From Candidatus Thermoplasmatota archaeon (lineage in GTDB: Archaea > Thermoplasmatota > SW-10-69-26 > JACQPN01 > JAJPHT01), in assembly GCA_035540375.1 (NCBI GenBank), contig DATLGO010000110.1:1-59748 (forward strand): 59,748 nucleotides of DNA. The letters run 5' to 3'. Both the position numbers and the translations under genes were made by a program. Shown piece by piece: positions 26,812 through 34,413 of this stretch; position 1 is the stretch's first letter; the number at the start of each line of letters is the position of its first letter. The notes below the pieces were generated by a model. The model did not search any database. It was given only the letters and a program-made list of their open reading frames with translations, and was not told the DNA's origin.

Positions 26812-28560
26812 CTGCAGTCCCGCGTTTCGCGCCTCGCCGCCGCCCTCGCCGCGCTTCTCGTCGCCGCCGCCGTCGTCCACGCGGACCCGGCGGACGTGCG
26901 TCGCGAGACGAACGAGAACCGCCACGCGACGAACGACGCCGCGGGTCAGCGCACATGCCTCGTCGAAGCGATGAACGACGCCCCTTCCCCCGCTTGTCCG
27001 TTCGAGACTTTCGCGGGCGCCTTCGGCCCGCACGAGGGATACCTCGTGCTCGACGTCTTCAACGGCTACTACGGCCCGGCGCGCGCGCCGGACCCCGCGG
27101 CCCTCGAACGCGGCGACGCCGCGGCCTTCGTGTTCGGCGCGCAGCCCGGGTCGCACATGAACCTCCACCGCGCGTCGGGCGGCCTCTTCGCCGAAGCGCT
27201 CCTCCCCGGCCCCGCGTGGTGGCGCGCGTGGTACGGACCGTGGGAGGATCGCGACGGCGACGACATGATCGACTTCCGGCCGCGTTTCCAGGGTAGCGCA
27301 GTCGTTGGCATGGAGCCCGACAACGAGTGGATCCCCCTTCAAGGCTCCACCGAGACGATGTACGCGTGGGTCGAGCCCGGCGCGCACCAACCCGCCTACG
27401 CGACGCACGCGCCCGGCCCCGACCAGCCCGACTTCGACTTCAAGCCGTCCGCGAACTCGCTCTGGTCGAGCACGAGCGGTCCGACCACGACGTTCTACGA
27501 CGGGTCCGTCCTCACGACGTACACGATGGTCACGGTGACGAACCCGACGCTCGCGCCGAGCTGCGACGAGCGGGGTTGCCGACCCTACACGCCATCGACC
27601 CGCTCGCGCGCGGACATCGACGTCTACGCCTCCCTCGCGCCGGGACCCGTCTCCGCGCTCTACGAGGCGTTCGCGACCGGCACGGTGCACACGCTCCCCG
27701 CGCCCGGCTTCGCGCTCTGCCCGCGCGGATGCGCGGGACCGCCCGTGCCCGTCGACGGCGCGGCCCGGCCGTACGCCGGGCTCGTCGAAGGCGCGGTCTA
27801 CGCGCCCTACGCCCAGGAGACCTCGATCGATCCCGGCGACGCGCGGCAGGCGTCGCACGCCTCCGGGGACGCGGCGCGTTTCCGGGAAGGCTTCCGCGCA
27901 TGGATCGACCTTGTGCCCACCGTCGGCGTCGGCGACCGGCAGTTCCTCATGCCCGGCCGCGCGGACGACGGGCGCCCCACCATGATGCCCGGCAAGCTTT
28001 CCTGGAGCGTCATCGTGGGCGTGTGGTTCGACGCGAACGAGGACGGGTTCATCGGCGCCGTCGAGCGCGCCGATCCCTACAAGTCCGGCACGAATCCGTG
28101 GCCCGACGACTACGGGAACGCGCTCGGCGAATTCCTCCCGCACACCGTCGTGAACCCGCTCGGCCCCATCTCCGCCGATCCGAAGGAGATCTTCTGGGTC
28201 ACGCTCACGCCCGACGACACGTGGGGCCCCGCGGGCGTGTTCATCGGCACGGGCGCGGGCAACCCGATGCCCGTCACGACGTCCACGAACCCGCCCGGCG
28301 CCGAGGCGCGACCCCCATCGGAGTGGCACGTCACGGGAACCGAGAAGGCCCGCTTCCCGCTGCGCCTCTCAACGACGGCGCCGGGCGTCTACCTCTCGAC
28401 GCTCCACGTCTGGATGCCGCAGGGTAGCCCCGGCTTCACGCTGTGCACGCCCACGCCCGCCGACACGGGCGGCGCGCTCATCCTTGAGATGCAGCAGGAC
28501 GGCGTCGACGTCGACGAGCGCGTGTGGGACTGCGATCACCTGCCGCGTTGGACGCGGTGA
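26812..28560 (+). CDS. Secreted protein of unknown function (CTG start)
   Basis: 582 residues. The signal peptide SRVSRLAAALAALLVAAAVVHA lies upstream of the first ATG/GTG in this frame. Between the preceding in-frame stop (26779) and that signal the only possible initiator is CTG at 26812, and GGGAGG sits 7 nt before it. The mature protein is rich in Gly, Pro and Tyr (VFNGYYGPARAPD, DRDGDDMIDFRPRF, WFDANEDGFIGAVERADP), with scattered cysteines and EF-hand-like acidic loops that may bind calcium. It has no family I recognise and no membrane anchor. Confidence 0.7.
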   Translation: MQSRVSRLAAALAALLVAAAVVHADPADVRRETNENRHATNDAAGQRTCLVEAMNDAPSPACPFETFAGAFGPHEGYLVLDVFNGYYGPARAPDPAALERGDAAAFVFGAQPGSHMNLHRASGGLFAEALLPGPAWWRAWYGPWEDRDGDDMIDFRPRFQGSAVVGMEPDNEWIPLQGSTETMYAWVEPGAHQPAYATHAPGPDQPDFDFKPSANSLWSSTSGPTTTFYDGSVLTTYTMVTVTNPTLAPSCDERGCRPYTPSTRSRADIDVYASLAPGPVSALYEAFATGTVHTLPAPGFALCPRGCAGPPVPVDGAARPYAGLVEGAVYAPYAQETSIDPGDARQASHASGDAARFREGFRAWIDLVPTVGVGDRQFLMPGRADDGRPTMMPGKLSWSVIVGVWFDANEDGFIGAVERADPYKSGTNPWPDDYGNALGEFLPHTVVNPLGPISADPKEIFWVTLTPDDTWGPAGVFIGTGAGNPMPVTTSTNPPGAEARPPSEWHVTGTEKARFPLRLSTTAPGVYLSTLHVWMPQGSPGFTLCTPTPADTGGALILEMQQDGVDVDERVWDCDHLPRWTR

Positions 28561-28624
28561 TGGACAAGAGGGCGGCCACAGTCTTTATGAAACCTTCCGG
28601 GGGTGGAGGCGCGAGGCTGACCCC

Positions 28625-30025
28625 TTGACCCCGCCCCGTCCCCTCCTCCTCGCGAGCGCGCTCGCGCTCCTTGCCCTCGCCTTCGCCGGCTGCATCGCGA
28701 CCCCGAGCGGTCCCGAAGTCCAGCCCGCGGGCGACGCGGAGGTTCCGGCCTTCGAGCCGTTCACCGTTCCGAAGCCCGATTTCGACTTCTCGAAGCTCGT
28801 GGACCCGGACCACGGCCCCGCGCACGCGGTCCCGACCATCCACGCGGGCTCGCACGGCTTGACGCTCGTCGGCCACACGGGCGTCGGCGGCATCCTGCCC
28901 CCGGGCGTCCGCGGGAGCATCACGCAGATCGACGTCCAGGGCAATTGGACCGTCGTCTCCGGCATGGAGGGCGGCCTCGCATTCGTCATCCTCGACACCT
29001 CCGACCCGAAGGCCCCGAAGCCGGTCTCCTGGGTCCCCTCGGCCGCGGACGGCTGGACGGCGCGCTTCAGCGACGACGGGGAGTACGTCTTCTACGGTTG
29101 CCAGATGGTCCTCCCGACGGCCGTCGTCGTCGGCGACTGCCGCGACGCGACCGCGCCGCACGCCCCGAGCACCCCGCCGTCGGGCATCGCGGTCTACGAC
29201 GTGAAGGACAAGGCGAAGCCCAAGCTCGTGGACTTCCTGCCCACGGCCGGGTCGCACAACATCCAGGTCGCGACGATCGACGGCGTGGACTACGTGTTCA
29301 CGAGCGCCGTCACGATCCTCAAGTTCGACCGCGCCGAAGGCAAGCTCACGGAGATCGCCAAGGTCCCGGGCCGCCACGACGCTTCCGTCGCGAAGCACCC
29401 GATCACGGGCGACTGGATCCTCTACACGGGCACGAAGGAACTCGCGATCTACAAGGTCAACGACCCCGCCTCCCCGGAGCTCCTTCACCAGGGCGCCGTC
29501 GGCGACTTCGCCGGGTGGCACGAGCAGACGCCCATCCCAGGCCTTATCAACGGGCGCGCCGTGATCGCGGTCGGCGGCGAGCAGTATGCGGACATCCAGG
29601 GCTTCGCGGACCGCGTCGGCCTCATCGACGTCACGGACCCCGCGAAGCCGGAAGCCCTCGGCACGTGGAAGCCGCCGTTCGCCCCGCGGCTCCCGTGGGC
29701 GAGCTACATGTACAGCATCCACGAGATGGCCGCGACGCCGCAGGGCCAGCTCGCGGTCTCGTGGTACCACGGCGGCGTGTGGGTCATCGACATCTCGAAC
29801 GAGACGCGCCTCAAGGAGCCCGTCACGGTCGCGGCCTACATGCCCTCGAAGCCGATCAACGTCCTCCCCTCGACGTTCTTCCAAACGCCGGCCCCGCTCG
29901 TGCCGTTCGTGTGGAGCGCCGCGTGGGACGCGCGCGGGTACCTCCTCATCCCCGACATGCACACCGGCGTGTACGTGCTCGAGCCGGCGTGGGGGCTGCG
30001 GGACGTCGTCGACGGCGGCGCGTGA
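28625..30025 (+). CDS. LVIVD-repeat beta-propeller lipoprotein
   Basis: 466 residues from TTG 28625, chosen because it sits just before the signal peptide LLLASALALLALAFAGC, whose Cys is the lipid anchor. The mature part contains LVIVD-type repeats (GLAFVILDTSDPKAPKPVSW, GIAVYDVKDKAKPKLVDFL, RVGLIDVTDPAKPEALGTW, GVWVIDISNETRLKEPV) of about 40-50 residues, consistent with a propeller displayed outside the cell. Enzymatic function is unknown. An AT-rich GTCTTTATGAAA at 28581-28592 may be its promoter. Confidence 0.85.
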   Translation: MTPPRPLLLASALALLALAFAGCIATPSGPEVQPAGDAEVPAFEPFTVPKPDFDFSKLVDPDHGPAHAVPTIHAGSHGLTLVGHTGVGGILPPGVRGSITQIDVQGNWTVVSGMEGGLAFVILDTSDPKAPKPVSWVPSAADGWTARFSDDGEYVFYGCQMVLPTAVVVGDCRDATAPHAPSTPPSGIAVYDVKDKAKPKLVDFLPTAGSHNIQVATIDGVDYVFTSAVTILKFDRAEGKLTEIAKVPGRHDASVAKHPITGDWILYTGTKELAIYKVNDPASPELLHQGAVGDFAGWHEQTPIPGLINGRAVIAVGGEQYADIQGFADRVGLIDVTDPAKPEALGTWKPPFAPRLPWASYMYSIHEMAATPQGQLAVSWYHGGVWVIDISNETRLKEPVTVAAYMPSKPINVLPSTFFQTPAPLVPFVWSAAWDARGYLLIPDMHTGVYVLEPAWGLRDVVDGGA

Positions 30026-30062
30026 GGGCGCTCACGCAGTCCACACGACGACCCGGCGCGAT

Positions 30063-30168
30063 GTGGCGAGAACCCGGGCATCGAACCCGTCGCCCCGTCC
30101 CCAGCAACTGCCCTCAGAGCGTCCGCTCCATGAACACAAGTGTTTCTGGAAGTCGAGCGGGATCTCGC
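30063..30168 (-). ncRNA. Candidate structured RNA (unproven)
   Basis: Read on the minus strand, GCGAGA (30168-30163) pairs with TCTCGC (30071-30066). Inside are the stem CCGCTC/GAGCGG enclosing a GAACAC/GTGTTC hairpin, and a hairpin CGGG-TTCGATG-CCCG whose loop resembles a tRNA T-loop. An ACA follows the closing stem. A cloverleaf cannot be drawn: no D-arm/anticodon geometry and a mismatched acceptor. A tRNA is therefore unlikely; a structured RNA or tRNA-derived relic is possible. No clear promoter. Confidence 0.25.
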
Positions 30169-30327
30169 TTCCTGAATAAGATTGGAATCCCGCCGCCCGG
30201 TACACCCCATGCGCCCGCGTCTTGTACGCCGAGCGGTTCGTTCGCCCATTGGAGGTCGTCCCAGAACAGAGCGCGAAGCGCGGCGCGGTCCTCGCGTCAT
30301 AATTCGCCGCAACGCGGCCCTCCACCC

Positions 30328-30402
30328 GGTCCCGGTCCCGGACCCGGTCCCGGACCCGGGCCCGAATCCCGGTCCCGGCCCCGACTCCCGAGACCCGGCG
30401 CC
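30328..30402. repeat. Hexanucleotide low-complexity CCCGGT/CCCGGA run
   Basis: About twelve imperfect copies of a 6-nt unit (CCCGGT or CCCGGA and variants) just upstream of the uL11 promoter. No coding signal is seen on either strand here, so the 30026-30430 stretch appears non-coding apart from this repeat and the RNA candidate at 30063-30168. Confidence 0.7.
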
Positions 30403-30430
30403 CGTCACCCCGTTTCCCGCCTCCAAAACC

Positions 30431-30437
30431 TATAAAA
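30431..30437 (+). promoter_or_regulatory. TATA box of the uL11 gene
   Basis: TATAAAA preceded by purine/C-rich CCAAAACC. It predicts a start near 30460 and therefore an unusually long ~80-nt leader, in contrast to most leaderless genes in the window. Confidence 0.6.
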
Positions 30438-30479
30438 CACTCCGCCGCCTGCAACGCTTGCTCTCTCCATCCCCCTCAG

Positions 30480-30529
30480 CCCCTTCGCGCTCGCGAGGGG
30501 ACCGAGCACCTTCGGGGTGGGAGCAGGAG
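30480..30529 (+). promoter_or_regulatory. Structured 5' leader of uL11 mRNA
   Basis: Two hairpins are apparent: CCCCTTCGCG against CGCGAGGGG (30480-30500, one bulged T), and CACC-TTCG-GGGTG with a UUCG-type loop (30507-30519). A GGAG at 30526-30529 precedes the ATG by 10 nt. Leader structure upstream of a ribosomal protein gene suggests feedback control, but no known binding site was identified. Confidence 0.4.
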
Positions 30530-30539
30530 CCACACAACC

Positions 30540-31025
30540 ATGGCACAAGTCATCGAAGTTCTGGTGGATGGCGGGAAGGCGTCGGCCGGCCCGCCGCTCG
30601 GCCCCGCGCTCGGACCGCTCGGCGTGAACGTCATGAAGGTCGTTCAGGCCATCAACGAGAAGACCCGCGACTTCTCGGGCATGAAGGTCCCGATCAAGCT
30701 CACGGTGGACCCGAAGACGAAGGACTTCGAGATCACGGTCGGCACGCCCCCGACGTCGGCGCTCCTCATCTCGGAGCTCGGCATCGCGAAGGGCTCCGGC
30801 GACATGAAGAACGTGAAGGTCGGGAACCTCACGATCCCGCAGGCGATCAAGGTCGCCCGCATGAAGCAGGACGCGCTCCTCGGCGCGACGCTCAAGAAGA
30901 AGGTCAAGGAAGTCCTCGGCACGTGCGTCTCGATGGGCATCACCGTCGAGGGCCAGGACCCCCGCGTCGTCCAGAAGGCCATCGAGGCCGGCGAGTACGA
31001 CGCGATCTTCAACAAGGAAAAGTAG
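30540..31025 (+). CDS. rpl11: Large-subunit ribosomal protein uL11
   Basis: 161 residues, archaeal length. The N-terminal domain motif [23 protein letters not shown] and the C-terminal rRNA-binding domain ([45 protein letters not shown]) are clear. It forms the GTPase-associated centre with 23S rRNA. It stands alone here, without the neighbouring uL1-uL10-bL12 genes often seen in archaea. A run of hairpins begins about 20 nt after its stop. Confidence 0.98.
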   Translation: MAQVIEVLVDGGKASAGPPLGPALGPLGVNVMKVVQAINEKTRDFSGMKVPIKLTVDPKTKDFEITVGTPPTSALLISELGIAKGSGDMKNVKVGNLTIPQAIKVARMKQDALLGATLKKKVKEVLGTCVSMGITVEGQDPRVVQKAIEAGEYDAIFNKEK

Positions 31026-31037
31026 GACTTTCAGCGC

Positions 31038-31248
31038 CACTCCGTCGCACGGGCCTTCGGGCCCGTGCGACTCCGTGCCAAAGGAGGGGGCTATCCGCCC
31101 CCTCCTCTGGACTCCGCACGAACCTGCGGGTTCGTGCTCGCCGCGGCGTTCCGCCGAACGCAAGGCGAAGACGTTCCGCAGAACGTCGCCGCCGCGGCGG
31201 CGTAACGCCGCGGCCCCTCCCGTGGACCAGGGGGCTGCCGCCCCCTGG
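31038..31248. repeat. Hairpin-array element, copy R1 plus four further palindromes
   Basis: Six near-perfect hairpins in succession: 31044-31071 (GTCGCACGGGCC arm), 31083-31105 (GGAGGGGGC arm), 31116-31137 (GCACGAACC arm), 31170-31187 (GACGTTC arm), 31191-31214 (GCCGCGGCG arm) and 31227-31248 (CCAGGGGGC arm). The first two, with flanking ACTCCGT direct repeats, recur at 40093-40169 and, inverted, at 49911-50018. It lies between uL11 and a convergent 28-codon ORF and could terminate both. Confidence 0.75.
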
Positions 31249-31316
31249 ACCCCCGACCCAAACCCGCGTCGTGTCCTCTATCGGCGTGGATCTTGTTTTC
31301 ACTCTCTGACTCGTAC

Positions 31317-31403
31317 TCACACGGCGCGCTTCGCGGCGGAGGAGTTCTTCCCGGCGGCCGTTCCGATCGGCTTCGTGAGGCGGCCGTACTTGCGGCGGGG
31401 CAT
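31317..31403 (-). CDS. 28-residue basic peptide gene
   Basis: MPRRKYGRLTKPIG, then TAAGKNSSAAKRAV: ten basic residues and no acidic ones, resembling very small ribosomal or nucleic-acid-binding proteins. CCGCTTTTGTCG on the same strand is centred 27 nt before the ATG, the spacing seen for leaderless genes in this window. It is not eL41 by sequence. Its size makes it uncertain, but the promoter and composition argue for a real product. Confidence 0.5.
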   Translation of the reverse strand: MPRRKYGRLTKPIGTAAGKNSSAAKRAV

Positions 31404-31465
31404 GACGCCGCGATGGACTCGAGACGACAAAAGCGGATCAGTCGAAGCGATGCTTCCCGTCGAGT

Positions 31466-32176
31466 TCAGACCGCCCGGTCGAGCTCGACGACGAGCTTCG
31501 CGGCGCGCTCGCGCACGAGCGGCGAGGGGTGGCCGCGCAGCGGGGCGACGGCGTCGCGGACCGCTTTGCGGGCGTCGGCCGCGCCGGGGCCGCGCGCGAG
31601 GTCGGCCGCGGCGAGGAGGAGCGCCTTCGCGACGGGCTCGCGGGGCTTGCCCGAGAGGCCCTTCGAGAGAAGCGGAAGGATGGCGGCGCTGCGCTCGGGG
31701 CTCGTCCCGCCCCAGCGGCCGAGCACCATGTAGACGGCTTCGGCGAGCTCGGGCTTCGGGCGCTTCGAAAGCACCGCTTCGAGCACGCGCACGCCGTCGC
31801 CGTCGAGGCTCGCGGGGGCGAGCGGCACGATGTCGTTGAAGGCGCGCAGGATCGCCTCCATCGCGCGAGAGTCCCCCTGGGAGGACGCGATGCCCGCGAC
31901 GAAGACGGCCGCGTGCGGGGCGAGGTCGGCCGAGTGCGCGGGGGCAATCTCCTGGAGCGCCTCGGCTGCGCCGGCCTTCACGTTGGGCTTGTCATGGTTG
32001 AGAAGCGGCACGACGCGCGGAAGGAGCGCCACGTCGGCCTTGAGCGCGTCGGCGAGGATCTTCGCCCCGCCCTTCGACCCGTTCATGGCGCGCTGCACGA
32101 ACGCGTCCACGGGGTCGTCCGGGACCTTGCTTTCCCGCTCCACCGGCACGCGCCTCCAAGACCCTCGGGGGTTCAT
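31466..32176 (-). CDS. HEAT-repeat protein
   Basis: 236 residues from ATG 32176; a GTG at 32212 would add 12 residues but lies upstream of the predicted transcription start. The protein is almost entirely paired helices of about 35-40 residues: GGAKILADALKADVALLPRVVPLL, NVKAGAAEALQEIAPA, AEAVYMVLGRWGGTSPERSAAILPLL and PSPLVRERAAKLVVELDRAV. Such scaffolds mediate protein-protein contacts; no partner is evident. It shares a divergent promoter patch with the IMPase gene. Confidence 0.75.
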   Translation of the reverse strand: MNPRGSWRRVPVERESKVPDDPVDAFVQRAMNGSKGGAKILADALKADVALLPRVVPLLNHDKPNVKAGAAEALQEIAPAHSADLAPHAAVFVAGIASSQGDSRAMEAILRAFNDIVPLAPASLDGDGVRVLEAVLSKRPKPELAEAVYMVLGRWGGTSPERSAAILPLLSKGLSGKPREPVAKALLLAAADLARGPGAADARKAVRDAVAPLRGHPSPLVRERAAKLVVELDRAV

Positions 32177-32226
32177 GAGCTTGTCGAGTTTTCCGACAGG
32201 GAGCGGGCCCACGGCCGCAAGGGAGG

Positions 32227-32235
32227 AAGTTTATG
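32227..32235. promoter_or_regulatory. Shared divergent TATA patch
   Basis: AAGTTTATG on the plus strand (CATAAACTT on the minus) is the only AT-rich patch between the HEAT gene and the IMPase gene. It is centred 26-27 nt before the GTG at 32258, predicting a leaderless IMPase mRNA. Confidence 0.5.
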
Positions 32236-32257
32236 CCCGACGCGCCCATGTCGAAGC

Positions 32258-33031
32258 GTGCACCCGGACGTGGAGGCGCTCACCGCCATCGCGCGCGAAG
32301 TCGCGGGCGCGGTTCGCGCAGCGCCGGTGGACGGATTCGGCCGCGTCGTCGGCATGGGCGCGGACGGCACGTTCACGAAGGCCGTGGACAGCCTCGCGGA
32401 GGCGATCATCCTCAAGCACGCCGAGCGGCGGGGCTGGAACGTGCTCTCGGAGGAGGCGGGGGAGGTCGCCTACGGCGGCGACCGGCTCCTCGTCGTGGAC
32501 CCGATCGACGGGACGACGAACGCGAGCCGCGGCATCCCGCTCTATTGCATCTCGCTCGCGCTCGGGCGCAGGCGCCTCTCCGACGTGGATTGCGGCGTGG
32601 TGCTGAACGTCGCGACGGGCGACGTGTACGCCGGGGTGCGCGGCCGCGGCGCGACCCTGAACGGCGAGCGCATCCGCACGCGGCCCTACGATCCGGACGA
32701 CCTCCTCGTCGCGCCCACGCTCGGCAAGTACGCGGGCCCGAAGGCCATCGCGCTCGCGCGGCTTCCCTTCAACGTCCGCTCGTTCGGCGCTGCCGCGCTC
32801 GAGATGTGCTTCGTCGCCTCGGGCGGGCTCGACCTCTACTTCTACGCGCCGGAGCGCATGCGCGTCATCGACGTCGCCGCCTCGACGCTCATCGTCCGCG
32901 AGGCCGGCGGCCGCGTGCTCGACGCGCACGGCGCGGAGCTCGAGATGGATCTGTCGCTCAAGCCCCGCACGAGCGTGGTGGCGGCCTCGGGTCCCGAGAT
33001 GCTCTCGGCGATGGAAGGGGTGCTCACGTGA
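32258..33031 (+). CDS. Inositol-monophosphatase-family phosphatase
   Basis: 257 residues from GTG 32258, supported by the TATA box 26 nt upstream. Metal-site motifs of the family are present: LSEEAGEVAYGG (EE), VVDPIDGTTNASRGIP (DPIDGT) and, C-terminally, RMRVIDVAASTLIVREAGG (WDxAAG-like). Archaeal members dephosphorylate inositol phosphate, fructose-1,6-bisphosphate or NADP. The 4-nt overlap with NAD kinase echoes bifunctional NAD kinase/NADP phosphatase proteins such as that of Methanocaldococcus, so a role in NADP balance is plausible. Confidence 0.92.
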   Translation: MHPDVEALTAIAREVAGAVRAAPVDGFGRVVGMGADGTFTKAVDSLAEAIILKHAERRGWNVLSEEAGEVAYGGDRLLVVDPIDGTTNASRGIPLYCISLALGRRRLSDVDCGVVLNVATGDVYAGVRGRGATLNGERIRTRPYDPDDLLVAPTLGKYAGPKAIALARLPFNVRSFGAAALEMCFVASGGLDLYFYAPERMRVIDVAASTLIVREAGGRVLDAHGAELEMDLSLKPRTSVVAASGPEMLSAMEGVLT

Positions 33032-33840
33032 GGATCGGCATCGCGACGAAGCCCGACGACCCGCGCCGCGTGAAGATCGCGCGGCACGTCCACGATTACC
33101 TCGCGGGCAAGGCGGACCTCGTCGTCCAGCCGGAGGTCGCGAAGCAGTTCGACGGCGTGAACGTCGCGGCGCAACCCATCGAGGACATGCGCGTGGACGC
33201 GATCGTCGCGGTCGGCGGCGACGGGACGCTTCTCCACACGCTGCAGCTCAACCCCGCGCCGATCTTCGGCATCAACGTGGGCGAGCTGGGCTTCCTCACG
33301 GAGATCGAGCCGATCGAGCTTTCCGACGGACTCAACCGCCTCCTCTCGGGCGACTACTTCGTCGAGAGTCGCCTGAAGCTCAGCGTCACGCTCAACGGCA
33401 AGGCGCTCCCGAACGCGACGAACGAGGTCGTCGTGAAGTCGAAGCGCGTGAGCAAACTCGTGTCGTTCGACCTCGCCTGGGGCGAATGGGACCGGCTCGC
33501 GATCCGCGCGGACGGCCTCATCGTCTCCACGCCCACGGGCTCGACCTCGTACGCGATGAGCGCGGGCGGACCCATCGTGGATCCCCGCGTCGACGGCATG
33601 ATCGTCGTCCCGCTTGCCGCCTTCAGCCTCGCGTCGCGACCCATGGTTCTCCCGAGCACCGTCGATCTCGCGATCCGGATGCTCCACCGCGAGAAGGAGG
33701 CGATCGTCGTGGTGGATGGTCAGTTCGAGCAGGACATGAGCCCCGATGACGAGCTGCACGTCGGCGCTTCGCGCGAACGCGCGAGGTTCATCCGGTTCCG
33801 CAACCAGTTCATGACGCGGCTTCGCGAACGCCTGCGCTGA
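33028..33840 (+). CDS. nadK: NAD kinase
   Basis: 270 residues from GTG, overlapping the IMPase stop (GTGA). Family motifs: VAVGGDGTLLHTLQL (GGDG), INVGELGFLTEI, the adenosine-pocket NE in NATNEVVV, and the glycine-rich IVSTPTGSTSYAMSAGGPIV. It phosphorylates NAD to NADP with ATP or polyphosphate. Coupling to the phosphatase gene suggests one translational unit controlling both directions. Confidence 0.96.
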   Translation: MRIGIATKPDDPRRVKIARHVHDYLAGKADLVVQPEVAKQFDGVNVAAQPIEDMRVDAIVAVGGDGTLLHTLQLNPAPIFGINVGELGFLTEIEPIELSDGLNRLLSGDYFVESRLKLSVTLNGKALPNATNEVVVKSKRVSKLVSFDLAWGEWDRLAIRADGLIVSTPTGSTSYAMSAGGPIVDPRVDGMIVVPLAAFSLASRPMVLPSTVDLAIRMLHREKEAIVVVDGQFEQDMSPDDELHVGASRERARFIRFRNQFMTRLRERLR

Positions 33841-34302
33841 TCAGCGCTCGACGTCGACCGTGGACCATCGCTTCGCCTCGGAAGCGGGCACGGGGCCTTC
33901 GAGGATGCCCTGCTTCTCCCACGTGTCGTAGATGGCGCGCAGGTAACGGCGCCACACCGCGCGAGGCACGCGGACCCGACGATCCTTGTACCAGGCAAGG
34001 ACGTCGCGGTTGCCTTTGGATGCCCGGCAGCTTTCGCAGGCGGGGACGAGGTTGGAAGCGACTTCCAGGCCTCCCTTTTCCAACGGAACGAGCCACTCGC
34101 CTCCCGGCGCCGCTTCGATCCCGTCGAAAAGGCAGCGCGCGGGGTCCTCGACTTCATCGAAGCGCAGAGGTCCCACGCGGAGGGTCTTGACGCGATCGAG
34201 GATGAACCTCGCGTCCCCGGGACGGCGCGCGGCGACGGCCTCGAGCTTCGCGGCCTCGTAACAGAGGAGGTCGCGGCACGTCTTCACGTACGCGGGCGGC
34301 AT
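33841..34302 (-). CDS. HNH-like nuclease-domain protein with degenerate zinc site
   Basis: 153 residues from ATG 34302; a start at 34365 is possible. The central region PARCLFDGIEAAPGGEWLVP, then LEKGG and NLVPACESCRASKGNRD, matches the HNH layout (first Cys, beta hairpin, LVPLxKGG, N-LVPAC-x2-C-xxSKG). The usual DH before the hairpin is replaced, so catalysis is doubtful. It converges with nadK: the stop codons fall on adjacent bases. Confidence 0.6.
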   Translation of the reverse strand: MPPAYVKTCRDLLCYEAAKLEAVAARRPGDARFILDRVKTLRVGPLRFDEVEDPARCLFDGIEAAPGGEWLVPLEKGGLEVASNLVPACESCRASKGNRDVLAWYKDRRVRVPRAVWRRYLRAIYDTWEKQGILEGPVPASEAKRWSTVDVER

Positions 34303-34413
34303 GGAGACCCTCCCGCACTCCGAGACGACCCACCCTGCATAGCTTTGCCGATGGTTTGAGGGCATTCCCGCCGTTTCGGAAGCTATTTCGCGCGGCGCCG
34401 CGTCCCCCGGATC

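Noticed and set aside
30063-30168. A tRNA gene on the minus strand, suggested by a T-loop-like hairpin
   Set aside because: No D-arm or seven-base anticodon loop fits, the acceptor stem has a mismatch, and the distance between arms is too long without a recognisable intron.
29836-30454. Gly-Pro-Thr-rich minus-strand frames near 30.3 kb
   Set aside because: They arise from the hexanucleotide repeat; no start or promoter, and they are not conserved-looking outside the repeat.
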